Source of the DNA: Vampirovibrionales bacterium
GTDB lineage: Bacteria > Cyanobacteriota > Vampirovibrionia > Vampirovibrionales > JAGQHJ01
Assembly: GCA_025451145.1 (NCBI GenBank)
Contig: JANWKX010000002.1
Coordinates: 1 to 6,099 of the forward strand
Reading direction: 5' to 3'
Length of the DNA stretch: 6,099 bases
A program made the translations under genes and the position numbers. Below the pieces are notes generated by a model. It ran no database searches and had not been told where the DNA came from. It saw only the letters and a program-made list of their open reading frames with translations. The stretch's first letter is position 1; the number at the start of each line of letters is the position of its first letter. Positions 1-5,556 of this stretch are shown in pieces.

Positions 1-176
1 TCATGTCCAGACTCTTTCCCAGGGGTGACAGACTCAATTTGGGTATAAAAACAGGCGCCTTGACGTGTGATAAACTCAATAAACCAGCCAGGTTTAGGAA
101 AGCGTTCCCATTGAACGCACTTTGCATTGACCCGGTTGGCCGTGATGGTCTCTATCCTGATATCAAGTCTAGGCAT
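1..176 (-). CDS. N-terminal part of a hypothetical protein, cut by the window edge
   Basis: An open frame starts at an ATG (positions 176-174) and runs off the left edge after 58 codons without a stop. The product begins MPRLDIRIETITANRVNAKC and continues with an aromatic stretch (QWERFPKPGWFIEFI) and then GACFYTQIESV. This alternating pattern suggests a small beta-rich soluble fold. No family is recognised. An in-frame stop lies 36 bases upstream with no other start codon between, so the ATG is the only possible start. No good Shine-Dalgarno sequence precedes it. The gene is divergent from rarA across 74 bases. A 74-codon open frame on the plus strand covers the same bases, but its product looks much less protein-like. 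The function is unknown, and so is the full length. Confidence 0.6.
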   Translation of the reverse strand, partial: MPRLDIRIETITANRVNAKCVQWERFPKPGWFIEFITRQGACFYTQIESVTPGKESGH

Positions 177-210
177 AAAAGATTGGATACAAAAGGCTTT
201 TCTTCTATTT

Positions 211-216
211 TATACT
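211..216 (+). promoter_or_regulatory. candidate -10 element for rarA-maf
   Basis: TATACT matches five of six bases of the sigma-70 -10 consensus and sits about 35 bases ahead of the rarA start. No convincing -35 hexamer is seen 16-18 bases upstream. The opposite strand reads TATAAA over 214-209, so the two divergent genes may have overlapping -10 elements. This is inferred from sequence match only. Confidence 0.3.
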
Positions 217-250
217 GTTATCGGTAAAAAAGCTGGATCTTGAGCGGACC

Positions 251-1510
251 ATGGCAAATCTTTTGGATCTTTTAGGGGAGCAGCATCGGATAGTGCCTTT
301 AGCCGAACAGCTTCGCCCTCGTGAACTTTCTGACTTTGTTGGCCAGAAGGCCGTTTTGGGAGACTCTTTGCCTCTGAGGAATCTGATTGAGTCCAAGAGC
401 CTGACCTCCCTCCTCTTTTGGGGTCCGCCGGGTGTGGGTAAAACCACCTTGGCCAGAATCATCGCCGAGAATGCAGAGGCTCATTTTATTGAGCTGAGTG
501 CTGTGTCATCGGGAATCGCTGACCTACGAAAAGCGGTGGAATCGGCCAAAACAGCCTTAAATTATCAGCAAAAGCCGACGGTTTTGTTTATTGATGAGAT
601 TCATCGTTACAGCAAAACCCAGCAGGATGCCCTTCTTCCTCATGTAGAAGATGGCACCTTCATTCTGATTGGCTCAACCACTGAAAATCCTAGCTTTCAG
701 GTCATTTCGGCATTATTGTCCAGGGTCTTGGTTGTCAGACTGGATTATCTGAGTCGGGAAGATTTGTTTCAACTCTTGAAACGGGGCCTTCAAAAACTGG
801 ATCAGGTGAGAATCAGCAAGGAAAGCATTTCCTTTATCATTGATTATGCCAACGGTGATGGGCGAAGTGCGTTAAACCTGTTGGAAATCGCTTACCAGTG
901 TGCGCCTATTGAAGAGGGAGAACGCTTTATCCCCATTGAACTGTTGGAACAACTGGCTCAGCAAAACCGGCTGAACTACGATCGCCAAGGCGATGAGCAC
1001 TATGATCATGCATCGGCCTATCAAAAAAGCATGCGGGGCTCCGATGCCGATGCCGCGGTGTATTGGCTGGGAAAGATGATTGCGGCAGGGGAAGATCCCC
1101 GGTTTATTGCCAGACGCCTGATGATTACCGCCAGTGAAGATATCGGTAATGCGGATCCAATGGCCCTGGTTCTTGCGACGGCGGCTGCTGAAGCGGCTGA
1201 AAAGCTAGGATTCCCGGAGGCCCGAATTCCCTTGGCCCAGGCCACTATCTATGTGGCTCATGCGCCAAAATCCAACCAATCGGTGTGCGCCATTGATCAG
1301 GCCCTTGGCGACATCCAGCGAAATGGAAAAAGCTATCCGGTGCCAATGCACCTTAGAGATGCCCATTATCCGGATGCTGGAAAATACGGCCATGGCATCG
1401 GCTACCTCTACTCTCACGATCACCCGGATCAAGCGCAACAATTTCTACCCGATGCGCTGATTGGAGCCCAATATGTTAAGACGATTGACCGGAACACAGC
1501 TGATGAGTAA
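251..1510 (+). CDS. rarA: RarA (MgsA) replication-associated recombination AAA+ ATPase
   Basis: The 419-residue cytoplasmic protein is a full-length member of the RarA/MgsA/WRNIP1 family. Family members act as homotetrameric AAA+ ATPases at stalled replication forks and single-strand DNA junctions, often together with SSB. Visible in order are the N-terminal family signature (LRPRELSDFVGQ, residues 21-32), Walker A (GPPGVGKT, 58-65), Walker B (VLFIDEIHRY, 111-120), sensor 1 (IGSTTENPSF, 140-149), a probable arginine finger (R158 in LLSRVLV) and a sensor 2 region (GDGRSALNLLE, 202-212). The C-terminal tetramerisation part is intact: YDRQGDEHYDHASAYQKSMRGSD (243-265), AGEDPRFIARR (279-289), ASEDIGNADP (294-303), APKSNQSV (338-345) and VPMHLRDAHY (364-373). 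The length is normal and no key residue is missing. The ATG at 251 places the family N-terminus correctly, although the preceding GAGCGG is a weak ribosome site lying very close to it. Its end overlaps maf, which suggests cotranscription. Confidence 0.97.
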   Translation: MANLLDLLGEQHRIVPLAEQLRPRELSDFVGQKAVLGDSLPLRNLIESKSLTSLLFWGPPGVGKTTLARIIAENAEAHFIELSAVSSGIADLRKAVESAKTALNYQQKPTVLFIDEIHRYSKTQQDALLPHVEDGTFILIGSTTENPSFQVISALLSRVLVVRLDYLSREDLFQLLKRGLQKLDQVRISKESISFIIDYANGDGRSALNLLEIAYQCAPIEEGERFIPIELLEQLAQQNRLNYDRQGDEHYDHASAYQKSMRGSDADAAVYWLGKMIAAGEDPRFIARRLMITASEDIGNADPMALVLATAAAEAAEKLGFPEARIPLAQATIYVAHAPKSNQSVCAIDQALGDIQRNGKSYPVPMHLRDAHYPDAGKYGHGIGYLYSHDHPDQAQQFLPDALIGAQYVKTIDRNTADE

Positions 1511-2108
1511 GCCCCAGAACACCTTGTCATCAGAACAGATCGTTTTGGCGTCCGGTTCTCCCCGAAGACGTGAGCTGCTGGAGGCTGTCGGACTTACTTT
1601 TGAGATTATTCATCCAAAGGTTGAGGAAAAGGATCTGGACGTTTCCCACCTGCCTCCTTCTGAGCAGGTTCTGGCTTTAGCAACGTTTAAAGGGGAATCG
1701 GTGGCTTGTGACGAACCAGAAGCCTTTGTCATTGCGGCAGATACCATTGTCGTGATTCAGGATGAGGTTTTGGGTAAGCCTGTTGATAAACCAGATGCTT
1801 TCAGAATGCTTTCAAGGCTACAGGGGCGCACTCACTCTGTCTATTCAGGGATTGCATTGTTTCACCAAGGCCAGCTTCAAAAAAGCGTTTTAGAGAGCAA
1901 GGTTCAGATGATGCCGTTGTCTGAAGATGAGATCTGGCGATACATTGAAACCCAAGAACCCATGGACAAGGCAGGAGCCTATGCCATCCAAGGATATGGC
2001 AGCTTGCTTATTCAATCCATCCAAGGTTGTTATTTTAACGTGGTTGGGTTATCCCTTAACGCTTTGAATGGTTTATTCAAGGCCTATGGGTATCAAATGC
2101 TTCCTTGA
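1503..2108 (+). CDS. maf: Maf family nucleoside triphosphate pyrophosphatase (YhdE type)
   Basis: This 201-residue cytoplasmic Maf/HAM1-fold protein is predicted to hydrolyse dTTP, UTP or modified pyrimidine nucleotides to the monophosphate plus pyrophosphate. That role is known for YhdE-type Maf proteins in nucleotide-pool sanitation. Numbered from this ATG, visible motifs are IVLASGSPRRRELL (13-26), the catalytic aspartate region AADTIVV with D80, GKP (91-93), SRLQGRTHSVYSG (104-116) and EPMDKAGAYAIQG (152-164). The last motif matches the YhdE branch rather than the YceF (m7GTP) branch. The start is uncertain. The ATG at 1503 overlaps the end of rarA by eight bases and has GGAA nine bases upstream. 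An in-frame ATG at 1473 has a better GGAG six bases upstream and would add ten residues. A TTG at 1461 is also open. I prefer 1503 because 12 residues already precede the conserved IVLAS strand. The overlap with rarA implies translational coupling. Confidence 0.94.
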   Translation: MSKPQNTLSSEQIVLASGSPRRRELLEAVGLTFEIIHPKVEEKDLDVSHLPPSEQVLALATFKGESVACDEPEAFVIAADTIVVIQDEVLGKPVDKPDAFRMLSRLQGRTHSVYSGIALFHQGQLQKSVLESKVQMMPLSEDEIWRYIETQEPMDKAGAYAIQGYGSLLIQSIQGCYFNVVGLSLNALNGLFKAYGYQMLP

Positions 2109-2123
2109 ATCTAATCTTTATGT

Positions 2124-2363
2124 TTATTCTCCTGAGAGTGCAGGACCATAAAATCCGGTAATGGCACTCACCAGAAAGAAAATACCCACAACCCAGGCGG
2201 TTAATTTGTTTAAACCAGCCTCAGCCCCTCTTTGGCTTGAAAAAATCTGGGCAGCACCACCAATTCCACCGATACCATCCCCTTTTGGCGAGTGAATCAA
2301 AACCAATCCAACGAGAAGGACTCCGGTAATGGCCTGTATAATCTGAAGAATTAAGAGCAACAT
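2124..2363 (-). CDS. secG: SecG, preprotein translocase subunit
   Basis: The 79-residue membrane protein has the SecG layout: transmembrane helix 1 (about residues 2-23), a conserved glycine-rich cytoplasmic loop (HSPKGDGIGGIGG, 24-36, then FSSQRGAEAGLNKL, 41-54) and helix 2 (about 55-72). SecG is the non-essential small partner of SecY and SecE that eases preprotein movement. The HSPKGDG loop followed by a GGxxQxFSSxxxAE-like stretch resembles cyanobacterial SecG and is the main lineage hint in this window. I chose the ATG at 2363, which has GGAG ten bases upstream. A TTG at 2369 would add two residues but has only a four-base spacing from the same GGAG. The gene converges on maf with a 15-base gap in which no terminator hairpin is visible. 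Confidence 0.93.
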   Translation of the reverse strand: MLLLILQIIQAITGVLLVGLVLIHSPKGDGIGGIGGAAQIFSSQRGAEAGLNKLTAWVVGIFFLVSAITGFYGPALSGE

Positions 2364-2391
2364 GGACAACCAACTCCATAAAATCCGTTAA

Positions 2392-2397
2392 ATTGTA
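2392..2397 (-). promoter_or_regulatory. candidate -10 element for secG
   Basis: TACAAT on the minus strand matches five of six -10 consensus bases and lies about 28 bases upstream of the secG ATG. No clear -35 element is found at normal spacing, so the call is weak. Confidence 0.25.
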
Positions 2398-2439
2398 TTA
2401 AACCACAGAAATCGGGAATAGGAAAATTCCGGGTCTTCG

Positions 2440-2445
2440 TATAAA
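2440..2445 (+). promoter_or_regulatory. candidate -10 element for the secreted-protein gene at 2494
   Basis: TATAAA on the plus strand is followed by an A/T-rich run and would give a leader of about 40 bases before the ATG at 2494. The -35 region is not recognisable. Just upstream lies the short palindrome GGAAAATTCC (2421-2430), within a GGAAT-N6-ATTCC inverted repeat (2415-2430). This could be a regulator site, but it is short enough to arise by chance. Confidence 0.25.
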
Positions 2446-2480
2446 ATAAGGCTCATGAGGTTGTGTAAGCGAACGATACC

Positions 2481-2486
2481 GAGGTG
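2481..2486 (+). promoter_or_regulatory. ribosome binding site deciding the start at 2494
   Basis: GAGGTG is a six-base match to the anti-Shine-Dalgarno complement (GGAGGTGA core) and sits seven bases before the ATG at 2494. It favours that ATG over the in-frame ATG at 2455. Starting at 2455 would also put an implausible cysteine- and tryptophan-containing leader in front of the signal peptide. Confidence 0.75.
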
Positions 2487-2493
2487 GTGTCCT

Positions 2494-3156
2494 ATGAAAA
2501 TTCCTGCAAAGAGTAAGCCCTTTTGGATGTTATTGGGGGTGACCGCATTATTGGGGCAGTCTTTATTAATCCCTGCCCATGCCCTTCGATTGAGCGATTT
2601 GGTCAAGCAAAAGCCTGAGATCTATTTGCCGTCTCAAATTATCCCGGGGCATTCAGCTGTCTTTACCATTAAAGCAAGGCCAGGTTCCCATATTGAGTTG
2701 TTTTTATCGGCCCAGCCCAATGGGAAAACATTTCCTTCAGGTCTGGCACTTCGTGTTGGCACGCCTGTCGTGGATCAAAAGGCGGTTATGCCTGCAGCAG
2801 GCGTAATGGATTTGTCGGTTAAAATTCCTGGAACATCGGATCAATACGAAGACGAGGAGTATGTCGAAGCGGTTGTCTGGACAAAGCCGGATCAAAGTGA
2901 CGCGCAACTGGCTACAATTATTAATCATTCCGGAGAGCAAACCGCCAATAACATTATTGATGTTAATGATGAACCGGAGCACGGAAAAATGTTGGTCGTT
3001 CCTGGAGATTCCAGCATGACCAGTGTGCTTCGTTCTTTAAATACCTTGAATGATGTCAGTGACGACCCTCGAAAACGCCAGCTCTTGGATACTGGGGATA
3101 TCAATCGTGGCCGACAAATTGACCGGGCTTTAAACAATATTCCCACGAGTCATTAA
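2494..3156 (+). CDS. predicted secreted protein of unknown function
   Basis: I do not recognise this 220-residue protein. It starts with a textbook Sec signal peptide: a basic N-region (MKIPAKSK), a hydrophobic core (about residues 10-26) and an AHA cleavage site after residue 30, so export is predicted. Residues 40-132 alternate hydrophobic and polar residues, with PGHSAVFTIKARPGSHIELFL (51-71) and VMDLSVKIPG (104-113) as likely strands. This suggests a beta-sandwich domain, followed by an acidic patch (YEDEEYVEA, 118-126). From about 174 the sequence becomes polar and probably helical (VLRSLNTLNDV, then DINRGRQIDRALNN). There is no lipobox, transmembrane anchor or catalytic motif. The gene is divergent from secG and convergent with the peptidase-like gene, whose stop lies 13 bases away. 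A structural or binding role outside the membrane is possible, but the function is unknown. Confidence 0.88.
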   Translation: MKIPAKSKPFWMLLGVTALLGQSLLIPAHALRLSDLVKQKPEIYLPSQIIPGHSAVFTIKARPGSHIELFLSAQPNGKTFPSGLALRVGTPVVDQKAVMPAAGVMDLSVKIPGTSDQYEDEEYVEAVVWTKPDQSDAQLATIINHSGEQTANNIIDVNDEPEHGKMLVVPGDSSMTSVLRSLNTLNDVSDDPRKRQLLDTGDINRGRQIDRALNNIPTSH

Positions 3157-3169
3157 TCGTTTCGTGAGC

Positions 3170-5239
3170 CTATCTTCCCCAGTATTGCCCATTATACCCA
3201 TAATAATAAGGGTATCCTGCCCCGGAATAGCTTAAAGAAGCCGCCGGGGTATATGCCGAGGCGCCAGCATAAAAAGGGTTTGATGGGTAGCTATAGGACA
3301 CTGGCCGATATTGCCAGGCATAATAATTTTGTGGATAAGAGACACCATAAGCATAATTGTTGCTTGGATACTGAAAGGGATAAATGGGCTGCTGTGCCAC
3401 CCCTTGTGGGGAGGGTTGAGACATCCCTTGCTGTTGGGCGTCCTCTTCCTGAACCATCCGTTGGTAATTGGCCAAAAAGGCTTGTTGCTGAGCCGGTGGC
3501 ACAGTGGCCAACAAGTGAAAATGGCTGGCATCATTTTGATCGGGTAGCATATATTGATTTTGAGGCATGGTATTAATCTGGTTCCAGATTTGCATCGCCT
3601 GTTTGACAGGGAATCCGGCATGGTGAATCATCGGAACCAATTGGCTGGCAGGCCGTTTCACCAAAGTCGGAACACCGTCGTCACTGTCTGCAACGGTAAA
3701 GATAATTTCCCCGGTCTTGCGATCCCGTTCATAGCCGGTCACGGTAAGCTCATGACCCATGACGATTTTTCCGGCTTCACCCCCTTGATCGGTATCGGTA
3801 ATGCCCACAATGATATCCTGTCCAGCATCCAATGCCCTGACGAGATCCTGGGTCGTTTGATCAAAGCTTCGGTAGTAACCCATTAAATAAGGATCGCCGC
3901 TCTGCCCTGCAGCCGTAAATTGGTAGGTCACAGACATTTCACCGCCATTATTTTTGACGATGCTTTCCATCAGCGTCTTGCGATCTTCCTCAAGCCCTTT
4001 ATTGTCATCCAATGTGCCATCTGGATTAACACGCTCATCCAGTCCCGGATCGTAGGTTCGTACGGCCAGGTGCGTTAAAGCCCCCTGATACATGGATTCC
4101 ACCGGACCACGGGTGGAAATGGCCAAGATTTCCCTGCGACCTAGCGGATGAAAATGCTTGGGAAATTTGTCTGAGTGGGGGTCATCCTGATTGGCCTCTC
4201 GGATAATCTTTTTACCGGGCGACTTGTCCATTTTGACCCAAATCACAGAGGAATCTTCCTCACCAGGTGGTTGATAGGTATCAATTTCACGGCTATAAAT
4301 TTTCTGGAGTTGCTCTGGGGATAACTCATCATAGCGAAACTTCTGATAAAAGGCTAACCGAGAGTCTTTCAATTGATTATCAGTAACAACAACACCACTA
4401 TAGGGTAAATCCACCTTGACCCAGAACTCGGAGCCATTACTTCCAGGGGCAGCCGTGGCTTGAAGTTGATAATCGTTGATAATCTGCGCGGCTTGGCTTG
4501 GATCTTCAGGCGATAATTCCGAAGCTGAAACCTTCTGATAGAATGCCAGCCGTGGACTGCTGAGCTGTGAGACCTGACGAACAAATTCACTGGGTTCACG
4601 GTGCAGCATATAAAACATGACACTGGAAGCCACACAGGTCGCGCTCGAATTCACTTGAAGCATTTTAAGGCTTAGAGGCTGCGTGATCTTTGGTCCTAAA
4701 CCGCTGTGATAGTAATTGACCAGAGCCTGGATATTATTTTGGGTCAGTGTGCCAAACTTTTGCGTGACAGTTTCAGGGTGATCGAGCAGGCGGACGGTGT
4801 CTTCAAGAATCGTTTTGGCATCCAAAGACTGGGCTCTTGGGGTGGTCACGATGCTATAGAGGTGGGCCAAAGTGCTCTGTTGATCAGAAACGCTGATATC
4901 CATCAATCGACCAGACTTTAAGAGTCCATACAGGTATTTTTTCCCATGGGAAGAAAGGTTTTTCTGGAGAGTGCGGTACATCGCCAGGTTTTTGGCAAAG
5001 GATTGGCCACTTTTGTTCTGAATCCCCAAACGCTTAACCAGCGTTATGGTTTTCAGGGTGGGATGAGTCAAAATATCGAAGACAAGCCTGAACCAACCTG
5101 ATTTTTGAGGCACAGGCGGAGCCAAAGCCTGATCATCCATCATGGAGAACACGCCATTAGGTACCATGGCGGTGTTCTGAGCCGCTGGTAATGGAAAGCT
5201 ATAAGGGCTGGGTTGTTGGGCTTGAACCGGGTTAATCAT
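3170..5239 (-). CDS. predicted papain/C39-like cysteine peptidase-fold protein with internal repeats and Tyr-rich tail
   Basis: This is a 689-residue protein with no family name that I recognise. It has four visible parts. Residues 1-50 are Pro/Gln-rich and disordered-looking. Residues 51-220 are mostly helical and end in LQVNSSATCVASSVMFYML (194-212), which resembles the oxyanion Gln plus nucleophile-helix region of papain/C39 folds (Q195, C202). Residues 228-338 hold two copies of an RLAFYQK module. Residues 412-545 contain VRALDAGQDIIVGITD (467-482), MGHELTVTGYE (494-504) and FTVADSDDG (514-522), which fit the C39 pattern of a histidine strand followed by an aspartate strand (H496, D518). 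The tail (about 600-689) is Gln/Pro- and then Tyr-rich. The ATG at 5239 has AGGTG seven bases upstream, and an in-frame TAG lies 21 bases upstream of the ATG. No signal peptide is encoded in frame. The reading frame is strong, but the peptidase assignment is inferred from motifs and enzymatic activity is not assured. Confidence 0.9.
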   Translation of the reverse strand: MINPVQAQQPSPYSFPLPAAQNTAMVPNGVFSMMDDQALAPPVPQKSGWFRLVFDILTHPTLKTITLVKRLGIQNKSGQSFAKNLAMYRTLQKNLSSHGKKYLYGLLKSGRLMDISVSDQQSTLAHLYSIVTTPRAQSLDAKTILEDTVRLLDHPETVTQKFGTLTQNNIQALVNYYHSGLGPKITQPLSLKMLQVNSSATCVASSVMFYMLHREPSEFVRQVSQLSSPRLAFYQKVSASELSPEDPSQAAQIINDYQLQATAAPGSNGSEFWVKVDLPYSGVVVTDNQLKDSRLAFYQKFRYDELSPEQLQKIYSREIDTYQPPGEEDSSVIWVKMDKSPGKKIIREANQDDPHSDKFPKHFHPLGRREILAISTRGPVESMYQGALTHLAVRTYDPGLDERVNPDGTLDDNKGLEEDRKTLMESIVKNNGGEMSVTYQFTAAGQSGDPYLMGYYRSFDQTTQDLVRALDAGQDIIVGITDTDQGGEAGKIVMGHELTVTGYERDRKTGEIIFTVADSDDGVPTLVKRPASQLVPMIHHAGFPVKQAMQIWNQINTMPQNQYMLPDQNDASHFHLLATVPPAQQQAFLANYQRMVQEEDAQQQGMSQPSPQGVAQQPIYPFQYPSNNYAYGVSYPQNYYAWQYRPVSYSYPSNPFYAGASAYTPAASLSYSGAGYPYYYGYNGQYWGR
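3173..3382 (-). other. segment encoding a tyrosine-rich low-complexity C-terminal tail
   Basis: These codons encode residues 620-689 of the peptidase-like protein. I count 19 tyrosines in 70 residues, mixed with Pro, Ser, Asn, Gln, Gly and Ala, in local patterns such as YPSN (twice), NYAYG, NYYAWQY and YPYYYGY. There is no predicted helix, membrane span or known sorting signal. Such composition is typical of adhesive, self-associating or surface-exposed tails, but that role is inferred here from composition only. Confidence 0.85.
4226..4366 (-). repeat. protein-level repeat, copy 2 (residues 292-338)
   Basis: Copy 2 reads DSRLAFYQKFRYDELSPEQ, continues through EIDTYQPPGEEDSS and ends IWVKMD. 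It matches copy 1 at RLAFYQK, ELSPE, a middle D-x-Y-Q and a final WVK-x-D. The DNA of the two copies differs at many positions, so the duplication is old or the protein sequence has been kept by selection. Confidence 0.85.
4409..4558 (-). repeat. protein-level repeat, copy 1 (residues 228-277)
   Basis: Copy 1 reads SPRLAFYQKVSASELSPED, continues through INDYQLQATAAPGSNGS and ends FWVKVD. It lies directly after the proposed nucleophile helix and starts 64 residues before copy 2. Both copies sit between the candidate catalytic Cys and His, where a papain-like core would normally be shorter, so they look like an inserted tandem module. Confidence 0.85.
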
Positions 5240-5259
5240 ACAAAGACACCTGTCCCCCT

Positions 5260-5288
5260 AGTATATGGATAAAAACAATACCAAACAA
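5260..5288 (-). promoter_or_regulatory. candidate sigma-70 promoter of the peptidase-like gene
   Basis: On the minus strand TTGTTT (5288-5283) and TATACT (5265-5260) are separated by 17 bases. The -10 matches five of six consensus bases and the -35 keeps TTG. Transcription would start around 5253, just upstream of the AGGTG ribosome site, giving a very short leader. Confidence 0.4.
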
Positions 5289-5423
5289 AAAAGATGCGAA
5301 ACATGCCCAATCCCATGCCCGAAAAGCAAAATTTCTTAACATTCTTTCTGTTTGCCATGGTTCTGGAGAGAAAAGCGCATTTTTCTGAGAAATGACAAGC
5401 TTTTGCACTATCAAACAGAACAG

Positions 5424-5454
5424 TAATGAGCAGTGTACTCATTAAAAAAATGAG
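5424..5454. repeat. three-armed inverted repeat, possible operator or switching hairpin
   Basis: TAATGAG (5424-5430) and CTCATTA (5438-5444) form a perfect seven-base inverted repeat around a seven-base centre. A third arm, AATGAG (5449-5454), can pair with the same middle arm across five A bases. The arms are thus alternatives, and either hairpin excludes the other. The dyad lies between the two divergent promoters, a usual place for a dimeric repressor operator. No regulator gene is in the window. Confidence 0.5.
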
Positions 5455-5490
5455 TCGTCAGCAATCAGGTTGAAACCATTAAGCTTTTGT

Positions 5491-5519
5491 TTGACCTATC
5501 GCCCAAGTTCGTTAATGAT
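5491..5519 (+). promoter_or_regulatory. candidate sigma-70 promoter of the membrane-protein gene
   Basis: TTGACC (5491-5496, five of six -35 bases) is followed after 17 bases by AATGAT (5514-5519, four of six -10 bases). Transcription would start near 5526 and give a leader of about 30 bases containing the GGGAG ribosome site. Confidence 0.4.
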
Positions 5520-5556
5520 AAGACTGGGTAGATTCTTGTTTTAGGGAGCGCGAGAC

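Larger units (their letters stand above)
5240..5556. other. 317-base intergenic region between divergent genes
   Basis: The stretch is A/T-rich and separates the minus-strand peptidase-like gene from the plus-strand membrane-protein gene. It holds a candidate promoter for each and a three-armed inverted repeat near the middle. The minus strand also carries two overlapping short hydrophobic open frames (40 codons from the ATG at 5358, and 36 codons from an ATG at about 5342). They end at the peptidase-like gene's start, and I do not call them as genes. I see no tRNA, riboswitch or terminator. Confidence 0.7.

Noticed and set aside
3..227. 74-codon plus-strand open frame at the left edge
   Set aside because: It lies opposite a more protein-like minus-strand frame, has no visible ribosome site and encodes an unremarkable basic sequence.
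1021..1460. Minus- and plus-strand open frames inside rarA
   Set aside because: The rarA frame is fully conserved here, and the alternative products match no motif.
2455..2493. Upstream ATG giving a 13-residue longer secreted protein
   Set aside because: No ribosome site precedes it, the added residues spoil the signal peptide, and GAGGTG is correctly placed for the ATG at 2494.
3232..3886. Several open frames of 78-129 codons on both strands under the Tyr-rich and C39-like part
   Set aside because: They are shadows of the 689-residue gene. Their products show biased composition without domains, and the repeated codons of the Tyr-rich tail keep other frames open.
5236..5442. Small hydrophobic minus-strand open frames as independent genes
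   Set aside because: They lack ribosome sites, overlap each other and a good candidate promoter, and have compositions expected of A/T-rich intergenic DNA. They are kept only as a possible misframed signal peptide.
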